From positions 1 to 64,000 of IMG/VR virus record IMGVR_UViG_3300042090_002370: a DNA stretch of 64,000 nt. The stretch is one strand, 5' to 3'. The DNA comes from a virus. The notes beneath the pieces were generated by a model that searched no databases, was not told the DNA's origin, and saw only the letters and a list, made by a program, of their open reading frames with translations. Numbering within the stretch: the stretch's first letter is position 1; the number at the start of each line of letters is the position of its first letter. Below are positions 9,296 to 16,278 of the stretch, piece by piece. Position numbers and translations under genes: made by a program.

Positions 9296-9555
9296 GCGCC
9301 GATCTTGTTCGCCGGCTCGACGCTGCTATGAAGAAAGCTGGAATACCCGTGGCGCTTGGTGCGCGTTACGACAGTGCGCTCCAGATCGTCGCCTACGAGT
9401 TGGAGGGTACCGCTACTAATGGCCGAAGGTCCCGGCCTTTGGCGCACCGACGCTATCCACTCAATCGTCATGTACGACCACCTCTCATTCCAAGAGTTTC
9501 ACGACCGCGTCAACATAGCTGCGAGCAGACACGCTGGCTCCGTGCAGTGGCTTGA
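9292..9555 (+). CDS. Small ORF overlapping the M14-like peptidase gene
   Basis: The frame starts in an ATGA overlap. Its first 43 or so residues (SADLVRRLDAAMKKAGIPVA...) look like genuine protein. The remainder is Arg/Pro-rich and lies in the +1 shadow of the peptidase gene from 9419, so it is probably not selected. Either a short gene lost its stop codon, or a frameshift separates an N-terminal piece from the peptidase. Confidence 0.4.
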   Translation: MSADLVRRLDAAMKKAGIPVALGARYDSALQIVAYELEGTATNGRRSRPLAHRRYPLNRHVRPPLIPRVSRPRQHSCEQTRWLRAVA

Positions 9556-10159
9556 CAACGGCGGCGCCCAAGTTCGAATCGGAGATCAGCACCTCCCGGC
9601 CATTTGCATCGTAAGCGGGCTTCACGGCGACGAGCGAAGCGGCCCAATCGCGATCCTCCGACTCCTCGAGCGAGCAAATCTACTGCTGCCTGTGGGCTAC
9701 TCGCTACTGGTGTTTCCACTGGTCAACGACGTGGGATGGAACGCGCGGACACGAGAATGGAGCACCCTCGATCTGAATCGCAGCTTCGGTTTACCCCACG
9801 CTCCGAAGTTCCTCCAGCAGATCGCTGACGAGATCGCGCGTAGCCGACCGCCTGGGTTCCTCGATCTGCACGAGGACTCCGATACGGATTTTCCCTACAT
9901 CTTTCGATACCTGAGGGACGATCCTGAATTCGCTCTCGAGCTGCAGGCGGAGTTGAGCGCAAGAGACGAGTGGTGGGACGACAATCCCGGCTGGGCGGGT
10001 GCGAGCGAGTGCCACGCCCGCGCGCATGGGTCGCGTGTCGCCGCTACGCTGGAGGCTCCGCCCGTCTGGGCGCTCGAGCGACGGGTCGAGTGGAATATGA
10101 AAGCTGTCGAGGTCGGAATCGCATGCATGCCGCGCCATCTCGCGCGGGTTGCCCGCTAA
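9419..10159 (+). CDS. M14/AspA-like zinc carboxypeptidase or amidase
   Basis: The 246-residue protein carries the zinc-ligand set of M14-type carboxypeptidases and succinylglutamate desuccinylase relatives: HGDE (His69, Glu72), the substrate-binding DLNRSF (118-123) and FLDLHEDSD with the third ligand His151. The superfamily hydrolyses amide bonds at carboxyl ends of peptides or acyl amino acids. Some phage members cut peptidoglycan stem peptides, but no signal peptide or wall-binding domain is visible, so the substrate is unknown. ATG 9419 has an upstream GGAGGG at longish spacing. The glutamate that acts as general base in the family is not obvious. Confidence 0.75.
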   Translation: MAEGPGLWRTDAIHSIVMYDHLSFQEFHDRVNIAASRHAGSVQWLDNGGAQVRIGDQHLPAICIVSGLHGDERSGPIAILRLLERANLLLPVGYSLLVFPLVNDVGWNARTREWSTLDLNRSFGLPHAPKFLQQIADEIARSRPPGFLDLHEDSDTDFPYIFRYLRDDPEFALELQAELSARDEWWDDNPGWAGASECHARAHGSRVAATLEAPPVWALERRVEWNMKAVEVGIACMPRHLARVAR

Positions 10160-10307
10160 CGGGCAAGAGCTACAGCTCGGACCTTGGCAGGAGGTGCTGT
10201 GGGATTATGAGGCTGAACATGCGGACTCAAATAACTTTTACGGGCCTAGCATGCTTGGGCTAGAAATCCAGAAGCTCAAGTTCGTGTTCAGACCGGACAG
10301 AGTTTGA
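10149..10307 (+). CDS. Small hypothetical protein (52 aa or shorter)
   Basis: An open frame runs to a stop at 10305-10307, with a TTG start at 10149 or a GTG start at 10194. It reads as plausible protein (PWQEVLWDYEAEHADSNNFY, then MLGLEIQKLKFVF) and its stop forms TGATG with the next start. The start codon is uncertain. Confidence 0.4.
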   Translation: MPANGQELQLGPWQEVLWDYEAEHADSNNFYGPSMLGLEIQKLKFVFRPDRV

Positions 10308-10474
10308 TGGAACGGTTCAACGTGTGGGAGAGCTTGGTGTATACAGGGTTCATCGCCTTGCGGTATGCCAGCGTTGAGCTCGCGACGGAGTACTGGCAGA
10401 TCGTTCACACCTTTGAGGCCGAGAACAAGAAGGCGGCCGAAAAGGTCTTCAGGGAGATGGGAGGGGAGCCGTGA
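10307..10474 (+). CDS. Small helical protein (55 aa)
   Basis: The start lies in a TGATG overlap. The 55-residue product is helical and amphipathic, aromatic-rich at first (RFNVWESLVYTGF) and then charged (AENKKAAEKVFREMG). Function is unknown. Confidence 0.55.
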   Translation: MERFNVWESLVYTGFIALRYASVELATEYWQIVHTFEAENKKAAEKVFREMGGEP

Positions 10475-10498
10475 TTCAGAAGAAGGAGAATGAGGAGA

Positions 10499-10762
10499 AT
10501 GAGCGGCCAACTACGTAGTACACGCGACATCGAGGAAGCGCTACAATTCGTGCTCAGGGAGATGGTTCAGGATCCTGTGGGCATGACGAAGGATGGCGTT
10601 CCGAGGACCATCTACTACGTCGTCATCAAAGATGCCATGAGGGAGCTCCTCGAACGACGGAGCGACGCGCAGCACAAGGCCCAGACAACCTACCCTAAGG
10701 ACGCTCCGACCAACCCCGGTGGCAAGACCATACCTGCTGTGTCGGACAATGAGGAGAAATAG
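10499..10762 (+). CDS. Hypothetical protein (87 aa)
   Basis: ATG 10499 is favoured over ATG 10490 because the AAGGAG element is then properly spaced. The protein has a helical N-terminal part (STRDIEEALQFVLREMV) and a polar tail. It lies two bases before the next gene. Function is unknown. Confidence 0.6.
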   Translation: MSGQLRSTRDIEEALQFVLREMVQDPVGMTKDGVPRTIYYVVIKDAMRELLERRSDAQHKAQTTYPKDAPTNPGGKTIPAVSDNEEK

Positions 10763-10764
10763 CC

Positions 10765-11292
10765 ATGAGCAGTGACAACATGATTGTGATGTACGGCGCG
10801 CCGCCTGATCGCAGGTCCGAGCGGGTCCTCGAGGCAATCAAGAAGCACATGCAGCCACAATCTACTGTTGCGTCAGCACCAGTAACTGGGATGACGCTTA
10901 TCATCCACAATCCCTTTACCGGGGAGCCGATCAACCTTCTCGAGGTCCTAGCGCAGAACGCGAAGCTCACAGATGAGCGGGCGAAGCTAGAACTGGAGAT
11001 GCGTGACCTCAAGTCCGAAAATGAGACTCTGCTTGAGAACCACAGGATTGACCGTAGCTACATCGCCGAGCAGAAGAAGTCGTTGGCAGAAACGAACAGG
11101 CAGCTCGCGGCGGCCGCCAGTATACGAGAGGCAGACTGCACTGACTATATCAATGCCATCAAGATGCATGCGGCACAGGCCGCCGCTGATGGCGCTACCA
11201 TCAGCGCGCTGCAGCAGAGGATCAGTGTGCTCGAGGCGGAACTGAAGTACGCAGTAGGCGCGCTCAGAGGTAAGAAGCGGGAGATTAGGTAG
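10765..11292 (+). CDS. Coiled-coil protein (175 aa)
   Basis: Residues about 60-170 form a long, heptad-like helical segment rich in Glu, Lys, Leu and Ala. The N-terminal 55 residues include a compact motif (MTLIIHNPFTGEPINLLE). The next gene starts directly after the stop. An elongated oligomeric protein is likely; its role is unknown. Confidence 0.65.
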   Translation: MSSDNMIVMYGAPPDRRSERVLEAIKKHMQPQSTVASAPVTGMTLIIHNPFTGEPINLLEVLAQNAKLTDERAKLELEMRDLKSENETLLENHRIDRSYIAEQKKSLAETNRQLAAAASIREADCTDYINAIKMHAAQAAADGATISALQQRISVLEAELKYAVGALRGKKREIR

Positions 11293-11550
11293 ATGCCCTC
11301 CATCGAGCTGCGCCTAGAAGGCGATGGCGCCATCCCCGAGATGGCCGAAGCGATCAAGAAGAAGCGCGTTCACAAGGTAGAGAGCATCGTGCTCTCAGCT
11401 CTTGAGGGCGGCATGCAGAGCGGCAGGCCAAGCGTAGTTATCGCCATTCCGCTCAAAGACGGCTCGTGGGTCTACGCGCAATCGAGCATGCGTCTCTTCC
11501 TGGCTTGTGCAGAGGCGCTTAGGATTAGGTACGGTGACCAAGCAGGCTGA
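11293..11550 (+). CDS. Hypothetical protein (85 aa)
   Basis: The frame starts at the base after the previous stop. It predicts a small alpha-beta protein (IELRLEGDG ... ESIVLSALEGG ... SVVIAIPLKDGSWVYAQSS). Its stop forms TGATG with a possible next start. I recognise no family. Confidence 0.6.
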   Translation: MPSIELRLEGDGAIPEMAEAIKKKRVHKVESIVLSALEGGMQSGRPSVVIAIPLKDGSWVYAQSSMRLFLACAEALRIRYGDQAG

Positions 11551-11597
11551 TGCTCTCGTACAGCGTTCTCAATAGTGGGCAGACCGGGAGTGAAGAG

Positions 11598-11936
11598 ATG
11601 AGCGAGATCAAAGATCCCTACAAGAAGCTACGAGAAACGCAGGACCTTGTAGACAAGGCCGAGTCGGACATCTGCGGCCAGCCTCCACCGGATCCCTACC
11701 TCGAACTAGCAGAGCAGTACCCACACTGCGACGCGTACATTCTTCACCCGCGCGGTTCCTGCGAATTCTGTGACCTGCCCACCAGTGAGCCGCTACATGC
11801 GTGGCGTAAGGAGCACGGTATCAATCACACAGGCGAGTACGACCCAACAAAGAAGCCGTGCCCTGCAGAGCTCCGTCGTCCTAAGGGCGTCATCGACAAG
11901 TGGGGCGGCAACGTAGCAATGCCGCCCAAGATCTAG
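11598..11936 (+). CDS. Cys/His-containing hypothetical protein (112 aa)
   Basis: ATG 11598 follows GGGAGTGAAGAG; ATG 11550, overlapping the previous stop, is an in-frame alternative that adds 16 residues. The middle carries CDAYILHPRGSCEFCD followed by His residues (LHAWRKEHGINH), which could form a metal site. Function is unknown. Confidence 0.6.
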   Translation: MSEIKDPYKKLRETQDLVDKAESDICGQPPPDPYLELAEQYPHCDAYILHPRGSCEFCDLPTSEPLHAWRKEHGINHTGEYDPTKKPCPAELRRPKGVIDKWGGNVAMPPKI

Positions 11937-11947
11937 GAGAAGACGTA

Positions 11948-12202
11948 ATGCACGAACTTTCCTTGAGAGAGCGCAACGTACGTGCTGTGACGCACGATGG
12001 GATATGTGATGTCTGGGCTTGTACTTGCGATAGGCTGTACGAAGGTGAGCCTGGCGGCCCTCCACCTGACCTCGGACGCGAGCACGTTTTCAGCGAGCTG
12101 CGCTTGCACAAGACCTGCGTAACGGACGAGCATACCTGCGATACTCTTGCGGACGAGTGCAAAGCGTGTGAGGCCACCGAACTTTTGAAGAGCTTGCCGT
12201 GA
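11948..12202 (+). CDS. Cys-rich small protein (84 aa)
   Basis: ATG 11948 is preceded by TAGGAGA. The protein has Cys clusters (CDVWACTCD; CVTDEHTCD; CKAC) consistent with zinc binding. It is coupled by GTGA to the membrane protein that follows. Function is unknown. Confidence 0.6.
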   Translation: MHELSLRERNVRAVTHDGICDVWACTCDRLYEGEPGGPPPDLGREHVFSELRLHKTCVTDEHTCDTLADECKACEATELLKSLP

Positions 12203-12408
12203 CGCTCTTCATCGGCTTTCTGTACTTCTACGCCGCTGTCTCTGTTGCTACAGCATTGTGGCTAACCGCATTACCACATGCTGTCATCGCCATAGAAGAT
12301 GACGATGTCTATGCTGTCATCGCGATCTCAGTCTTTTGGCTCCCCATAGCCCTGACGCTTTCTCTGCTGTTCCTCGTCCTCTATGTGCACGCTCTGCTGA
12401 AGGACTAG
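12199..12408 (+). CDS. Small two-helix membrane protein (69 aa)
   Basis: A GTG start lies in a GTGA overlap. Two hydrophobic stretches (about residues 2-28 and 40-66) flank an acidic loop (EDDDVY), predicting an inner-membrane hairpin. Size and topology fit a small holin or an envelope-modulating protein, but the nearest endolysin gene is 10 kb away. Confidence 0.6.
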   Translation: MTLFIGFLYFYAAVSVATALWLTALPHAVIAIEDDDVYAVIAISVFWLPIALTLSLLFLVLYVHALLKD

Positions 12409-12427
12409 CAAGGAACGCGCAGCGAGC

Positions 12428-12437
12428 GGGATAAGAG
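12428..12437 (+). promoter_or_regulatory. GGGATAAGA element (hairpin type)
   Basis: GGGATAAGAG sits in the gap between two genes, followed two bases later by a perfect hairpin and then AGGAGG. The same layout occurs at 46122 and, more weakly, at 23052. It is promoter-like or a 5' mRNA control element. Confidence 0.5.
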
Positions 12438-12438
12438 A

Positions 12439-12462
12439 CTCGAGGGAAAGAGCTCCCTCGAG
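12439..12462 (+). promoter_or_regulatory. Leader hairpin overlapping a ribosome-binding site
   Basis: CTCGAGGGA (12439-12447) pairs perfectly with TCCCTCGAG (12454-12462) around a six-base loop. The end of the stem merges into the AGGAGG ribosome site (12461-12466) for the gene at 12475, so folding could protect the message 5' end or modulate translation. Confidence 0.6.
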
Positions 12463-12474
12463 GAGGATGTGCAC

Positions 12475-12744
12475 GTGGCAGATGAGAAGAAGGGCTTCTG
12501 GACTCAAGTGCTAGAAGGCGTTGCCGAGGACCTGAGGAGAGGGAGGATCACCGGAGCAGAACAAGCGCAAAGGGAACTGGACAGCTCACGCAAGCGGTCA
12601 GAGTGGGTTGCTGCCCGCATCGCCGTCGCGTTCGAGAACATGGCTGCCCACAGTCCAGGGATTACGCCTGCTACTGGTGCTCAGCTTTGGGATTGGGCCG
12701 AGGCCATCTACGACGAAGGAAAGAAGAGAGGGCATCTACCGTGA
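12475..12744 (+). CDS. Hypothetical helical protein (89 aa)
   Basis: GTG 12475 is chosen because AGGAGG (12461-12466) is eight bases upstream; GTG 12469 is too close. The product is helical and charged with a C-terminal motif (GAQLWDWAEAIYDEG). It heads a small operon behind the GGGATAAGA/hairpin leader, so it may be separately regulated. Confidence 0.55.
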   Translation: MADEKKGFWTQVLEGVAEDLRRGRITGAEQAQRELDSSRKRSEWVAARIAVAFENMAAHSPGITPATGAQLWDWAEAIYDEGKKRGHLP

Positions 12745-12806
12745 TCACCCGACCACCGAAAGTGACTGGTTGGCTCTGCTTGGCCTGCGGGGCGCAAGTG
12801 AGATGA
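12741..12806 (+). CDS. Mini-ORF with CxxC (21 aa)
   Basis: A 21-residue frame starts in a GTGA overlap and ends at a TGA that overlaps the ATG at 12803. It contains CLACGA. The precise coupling is the only evidence; it could be a tiny zinc protein or just a translational relay. Confidence 0.35.
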   Translation: MITRPPKVTGWLCLACGAQVR

Positions 12807-12985
12807 ACTCGAAGCTGCTCGATGAGCTTGCTTGGCTTTTCAAGGTAGAGTCCGTTCGCGAGAACAGTCATGGACGACAGGCTGAATCATTCCGCCTCTT
12901 CCTCATCGCTCGTGACATCGAGGAGCGCGCTCAGAACAAAAGACGCGAGGAATTCGAAGCATCTTACATAGGAGACCTGACATGA
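12803..12985 (+). CDS. Small helical charged protein (60 aa)
   Basis: ATG 12803 lies in an ATGA overlap. The protein is helical and rich in Glu and Arg (LDELAWLFKVESVRE; IEERAQNKRREEFEA). Its stop overlaps the next ATG. Function is unknown. Confidence 0.55.
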   Translation: MNSKLLDELAWLFKVESVRENSHGRQAESFRLFLIARDIEERAQNKRREEFEASYIGDLT

Positions 12986-13350
12986 TGGATATCGACGACA
13001 TCAATGCGTTGTTGAAGAAGGCGTGCGATCACGCCGAGAAGAAGCTCGGGCTCACGATCAAGCCAGGCAGCTTCGGTGTGGAGAGCAGCCATAGCAAAAT
13101 AGAACCGAGCGGCAGTGGGCGCTGTTGTCCCATCGGAGCTCTCGAGCTCTATTTGAAGCAGAGTCGTAGCGTGTTCGAGTTCAACTACGACTCGTTCGTA
13201 GATGGGTTCGACGCGGACATCGACGAGCTAGTGGCTGTGTCACATTGTACAGGGTGGCAGGTGGGTTTGACCCGCGAGCTCTTTTGGCTCGGGCGTGAGT
13301 TCAGGAAACAGTATGTGAAGGAGGCGCCACACGCCAGCGCGAGTGCATGA
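12982..13350 (+). CDS. Hypothetical protein with CCPIGAL motif (122 aa)
   Basis: ATG 12982 follows AGGAGACC and overlaps the previous stop. The protein has a helical N-terminus, a CCPIGALELYL motif in the middle and an aromatic/charged C-terminal helix (WQVGLTRELFWLGREFRKQY). The (C)CPIGAL segment resembles one seen in small uncharacterised phage and bacterial proteins. No catalytic residues are recognised. Confidence 0.65.
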   Translation: MMDIDDINALLKKACDHAEKKLGLTIKPGSFGVESSHSKIEPSGSGRCCPIGALELYLKQSRSVFEFNYDSFVDGFDADIDELVAVSHCTGWQVGLTRELFWLGREFRKQYVKEAPHASASA

Positions 13351-13574
13351 TGGCCGAGTCGCGTTCACGCGAAGAGTACCTACAGCTCGAGGTCAATCGG
13401 CTGAGGAGTGAGCTCGCCGAGGCCAAGAAGGAGATTGCGCACTGGAAGGTAAACCACGACAGCCAGGTACGCTCAAAGCGACGAGGGCACGAGATTCAGG
13501 CGGACATCATTGCCGACCTACGAGATGAGCTCGACGCTCTTCGAGCTCAGCTCACCCCTGAGCGTGAGGGCTAG
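13347..13574 (+). CDS. Coiled-coil protein (75 aa)
   Basis: Almost the whole 75-residue product is a predicted coiled coil (REEYLQLEVNRLRSELAEAK; ADLRDELDALRAQL). ATGA overlap couples it to the preceding gene. Its end meets the end of the leftward gene at 13571. Confidence 0.6.
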   Translation: MMAESRSREEYLQLEVNRLRSELAEAKKEIAHWKVNHDSQVRSKRRGHEIQADIIADLRDELDALRAQLTPEREG

Positions 13575-13948
13575 TGATGGATGCAGCTGGCGATGCCCGC
13601 GCCTGTGGTGATGATGCCAATGACGGAAAGTACGATGCCGGCCAGCGCACCGCCAGTAGCTGCACCGGCGAAGACTGTGCCAAAGCGCTCCAGGCGCGAT
13701 AGAGGCTCTCGACTCTGCAGCGCCTTCAGGGAACGGTCTGCTGCGTTCACGGCCGCTATCTTGGCGTCGATAGCGGCCGTCTTGGCGTTCTCTGAGGCTA
13801 GCGTGGCGCGGTTGCAGAGCCGTTCGACGATGAGAACGTGTGTGATGATGTAATTGAGCTTCGTATCAATGTTCTCTGGCGTTGGCGGGAGGCTCATAAC
13901 TTCGTCGGCCTCTACGCGCATCTGCCCGCTGTCCATACCGCCCAGCAT
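13571..13948 (-). CDS. Membrane-anchored coiled-coil protein, holin-like (XhlA-type layout)
   Basis: A leftward 125-residue protein converges with the rightward genes. Residues about 20-75 form an amphipathic helix (IDTKLNYIITHVLIVERL and the Ala-rich part that follows) and the C-terminal 40 residues hold one long or two short membrane segments (AGAATGGALAGIVLSVIGII). A cytoplasmic helix plus a C-terminal membrane hairpin is the layout of XhlA-like haemolysin/holin accessory proteins. Start ATG 13948 or 13936; neither has a strong ribosome site. The opposite-strand ORF is less protein-like. Lysis or envelope function is inference. Confidence 0.6.
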   Translation of the reverse strand: MLGGMDSGQMRVEADEVMSLPPTPENIDTKLNYIITHVLIVERLCNRATLASENAKTAAIDAKIAAVNAADRSLKALQSREPLSRLERFGTVFAGAATGGALAGIVLSVIGIITTGAGIASCIHH

Positions 13949-13979
13949 ACCCGGTGGCCTACAGAAAACGGAAGCACGA

Positions 13980-13990
13980 GGGGATAAGAG
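13980..13990 (+). promoter_or_regulatory. GGGATAAGA element
   Basis: GGGGATAAGAG is followed by AAGTGGAGG and the ATG at 14009. The 19-base core differs by a single base from the leftward copy at 45594-45612. Confidence 0.55.
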
Positions 13991-14008
13991 AAGTGGAGGA
14001 TATATGGC

Positions 14009-14203
14009 ATGAGCCGTCTCGACGAACTCAAACGGCAGGGTTTCGACCGAAGCTACGCCGTACCGTTCAAGGGCGTGTGGAAGGCGCTCTGCTCTCAGTG
14101 CGAAGCGGTCTGTCTCAATGGCATCCCGTGCCACGAGACTGGCTGCCTGAACGCGGCGAAGGCACGCAGGCAACGACAGCAGGAAGAGAGGGAACTCGAA
14201 TGA
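14009..14203 (+). CDS. Conserved-type Cys-rich protein (64 aa)
   Basis: ATG 14009 has GGAGG upstream within the GGGATAAGA element. The product has a dense Cys/His motif (CSQCEAVCLNGIPCHETGC), then a charged helix. Small proteins with CSQC...NG.PCHE.GC are a recurrent, uncharacterised type in phage genomes as far as I recall. Zinc binding is likely. It heads a run of overlapping genes. Confidence 0.7.
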   Translation: MSRLDELKRQGFDRSYAVPFKGVWKALCSQCEAVCLNGIPCHETGCLNAAKARRQRQQEERELE

Positions 14204-14439
14204 CCAAGCTAGAAGAAGCAGTAGCAAAGTTCAGCATGCTAGATGCTCAGCACTTACATCCGAGATTGAGTGAAATCATCCAGCTGGCTCGGGAAGAAGA
14301 ACAAGCCAAGTTCACCAAGCTCGTAGAGCTCGCGAAGAGCATCGCGCAGGTCTCAATGAAGGAGCCCGAGCACTGCAAGAAGGGGCCGTGTTCTGATTCG
14401 TCAGGGTGCATCTGCGGGTGCAAGGGGTGTCGGCCATGA
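14200..14439 (+). CDS. Hypothetical protein with Cys-rich tail (79 aa)
   Basis: ATG 14200 overlaps the previous stop. A helical body (LEEAVAKFSMLDAQHLHPRL) is followed by a C-terminal Cys cluster (CSDSSGCICGCKGC) that could bind metal. It overlaps the next gene by ATGA. Function is unknown. Confidence 0.6.
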   Translation: MTKLEEAVAKFSMLDAQHLHPRLSEIIQLAREEEQAKFTKLVELAKSIAQVSMKEPEHCKKGPCSDSSGCICGCKGCRP

Positions 14440-14684
14440 ACAAAAATAATCCGACGGTTGATGTGGTGCTGGATACTGTCATTGATCTAGCCGCCGACCT
14501 TTTCTACTACGACCGCAAAGAAGATGAGGACCTGCCTCTCGGTGTGATCCAGAAGATGGTGGATGCAGGTGAGATTACTGTCGACGAGATCGTGGCTGCT
14601 TTCGCAGAGGCGGTGAAGGAGCACGTGGGCTCCGGGCAAGTGGGCGAAGAAGACAAGGAGGATGGTGATGGAAACGCAGCTTAG
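14436..14684 (+). CDS. Acidic hypothetical protein (82 aa)
   Basis: ATG 14436 lies in an ATGA overlap. The product is helical and acidic, ending in an Asp/Glu/Gly-rich tail. The next gene begins within its last codons. Function is unknown. Confidence 0.55.
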   Translation: MNKNNPTVDVVLDTVIDLAADLFYYDRKEDEDLPLGVIQKMVDAGEITVDEIVAAFAEAVKEHVGSGQVGEEDKEDGDGNAA

Positions 14685-15411
14685 GGCAGAGGATCTGGAA
14701 CGACTTGCACCCTGCGCCACGAGGATAGCTTGGGCGTGGCCGATGAAGAACTCGGGGCTCACCGTGTTTTGGAACACGGGGTTCCCTCACCTAGGGAAAA
14801 CACTCCCTCAGCTCAAGGAGGAGCCTGCTACCAGCGTTCTCGCTCCTGACGCAGCCTCGCTCATCCATCCATCGAAGCCTGCCGTTGTAGTCCCGAAGTG
14901 CGAACTCGCTTTACCTAAGTGTGCAGACGCATGGGTTGCGGATTCACTGCTCGTACTGAAGCCGCGTATAGAGAGCAGCGAAGATTGGCGCATCCGGCAG
15001 TTTGAGGATCACGTACTCGGCGTCAACGAGGATAAGTCCGTTGACGCGAATAGAAGAAGGCGCGGTGCAGCACTGGCCTTGAACCCAGCCGTACGCCATG
15101 TCGGCATGGGCATCTGGTCGGCGCCGTCGACAACGTCAGTCAAAGATAAGCGTCTGGACAAGAACAAGAAGCTGACAAGTAGCTACATGGTTGACATGAC
15201 TCTCGGTACTTGTTCCTGCCCTGACTACGACCGTCACAAGAAGAAGTGCAAGCACATCTATGCTGTTGAGCACGTCAAGAATGGGAACATGTATATGGGC
15301 GGAGAGTTTACAGCCGGGGTCTTGATGAAGGCTCTCAACGACACACTGAATATAAGTGTGGCGCCACCACGTGTGCCTGACTTCATCCAGTTCGAATGGC
15401 GTGAGCTATGA
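14668..15411 (+). CDS. SWIM zinc-finger protein
   Basis: This 247-residue protein has a C-terminal SWIM-type zinc finger of the CxC-x(n)-CxH form: YMVDMTLGTCSCPDY...KKKCKHIYAV, with Cys182, Cys184, Cys194 and His196. SWIM domains bind DNA or proteins and occur in helicases, transposases and recombination cofactors. The N-terminal 150 residues show no known catalytic motif, so it is a stand-alone SWIM protein. ATG 14668 is preferred because AAGGAGG lies six bases upstream. It is in an operon with small Cys-rich genes. A role in DNA binding or takeover is inference. Confidence 0.75.
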   Translation: METQLRAEDLERLAPCATRIAWAWPMKNSGLTVFWNTGFPHLGKTLPQLKEEPATSVLAPDAASLIHPSKPAVVVPKCELALPKCADAWVADSLLVLKPRIESSEDWRIRQFEDHVLGVNEDKSVDANRRRRGAALALNPAVRHVGMGIWSAPSTTSVKDKRLDKNKKLTSSYMVDMTLGTCSCPDYDRHKKKCKHIYAVEHVKNGNMYMGGEFTAGVLMKALNDTLNISVAPPRVPDFIQFEWREL

Positions 15412-15764
15412 GTATCGACATCTACGGTAAGAAGCCAGACAGCACGCCCATCGTACTGCGGTACACACATCCGAGTAGCCTCAACCTGGCGAACGTGAAT
15501 GCATGCGCGTTACTTCGTTTGCTCGGTCTACCATTCGAACAAGGTTATGGAGAGGCGTCGGTTGTAGACGTACGCCGAGCAGTGATAAAAGCCAAGGCCC
15601 TCTTCGAGAAGAAGGCAGATGCTTTTACGCAGGAGCCAGTCGACGAAGGCAACTACCACTTCGGCGGTATACGCAAAGACTACTTGCGCATGCGCCTTGA
15701 CGACCTCTCCAGCACCGTTGAGACACTGGCAGGGATGGGCGCCACAATCGTCTACTGGTGCTAG
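15408..15764 (+). CDS. Hypothetical protein (118 aa)
   Basis: ATGA overlap couples this gene to the SWIM protein. The 118-residue protein looks like a compact alpha-beta domain (NLANVNACALLRLLGLPFE; YHFGGIRKDYLRMRLDDL). It resembles small unassigned proteins of phage genomes in style, but I recognise no family. Confidence 0.65.
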   Translation: MSIDIYGKKPDSTPIVLRYTHPSSLNLANVNACALLRLLGLPFEQGYGEASVVDVRRAVIKAKALFEKKADAFTQEPVDEGNYHFGGIRKDYLRMRLDDLSSTVETLAGMGATIVYWC

Positions 15765-15765
15765 C

Positions 15766-15778
15766 GCGGGATAAGAAG
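15766..15778 (+). promoter_or_regulatory. GGGATAAGA element
   Basis: GCGGGATAAGAAG continues as AATGGAGGACAGCC to the ATG at 15793. It differs at one base from the copy at 16651 across the 19-base core. Confidence 0.55.
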
Positions 15779-15792
15779 AATGGAGGACAGCC

Positions 15793-15978
15793 ATGCCTGA
15801 CAGAATCGACAAGTACAACGCCGAGGTGGATAGGTACAACGCCGAGGTCGACGCCTACAACGCTGAACTAGAGATCGGAGGATCATCATGCAAGAAGACA
15901 AGAAGAAACAAGAGTTCGACCCTGACTTCAGTCCACAAGCCGAAGTCAACAAAGAAGCGGCGAAAGACCACGGGTTGA
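15793..15978 (+). CDS. Small protein with YNAEVD repeats
   Basis: ATG 15793 has the strong GGAGG of the GGGATAAGA element. Residues 7-26 are three tandem YNAEVD-like repeats. After about residue 32 the frame becomes basic and runs as a shadow of the gene at 15888, so the selected part may be only the N-terminal repeat region. Confidence 0.45.
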   Translation: MPDRIDKYNAEVDRYNAEVDAYNAELEIGGSSCKKTRRNKSSTLTSVHKPKSTKKRRKTTG

Positions 15979-16055
15979 AGTACGACCGCAGGTCCGGGTT
16001 CTACAAGGACGAGGACGGTTGCCTGCGAAGAGACAAGTTCGGCCAGCCACTGTAG
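15888..16055 (+). CDS. Small charged protein (55 aa)
   Basis: ATG 15888 follows CGGAGGATCATC. The product reads as real protein (FDPDFSPQAEVNKEAAKDHG; SGFYKDEDGCLRRDKFGQPL). It overlaps the repeat-containing ORF by 91 bases in another frame. Function is unknown. Confidence 0.55.
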   Translation: MQEDKKKQEFDPDFSPQAEVNKEAAKDHGLKYDRRSGFYKDEDGCLRRDKFGQPL

Positions 16056-16086
16056 AGAAGCTCAGGGAGCTAGATAAGGCGGCGCC

Positions 16087-16278
16087 ATGACAAACACTGA
16101 ACAGAATAACGTGATTGAGATCGCGAAGGAGCATACTGCCGACGACGACATCGTCGCAGTCGACGACGCGGGAGACGCTGGTGGAGAAGATCATGAAGAC
16201 GGACCTGCTGAAGAAGCCTGCATGGGCGCTTCCGCAGACGCCATGAGGAAGAGATGGGCTGGGCGACAGAGTACGTAG
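16087..16278 (+). CDS. Acidic small protein (63 aa)
   Basis: The frame starts at ATG 16087 after a GATAAGGCGGCGCC leader. It is strongly acidic (residues about 17-44 are mostly Asp, Glu, Gly and Ala). It overlaps the S24-like gene by 25 bases. Support is composition and position only. Confidence 0.45.
   Translation: MTNTEQNNVIEIAKEHTADDDIVAVDDAGDAGGEDHEDGPAEEACMGASADAMRKRWAGRQST

Noticed and set aside
13581-13853. Rightward ORF opposite the leftward membrane protein
   Set aside because: Its translation is low-complexity, whereas the leftward frame has a coherent amphipathic helix and membrane segment.
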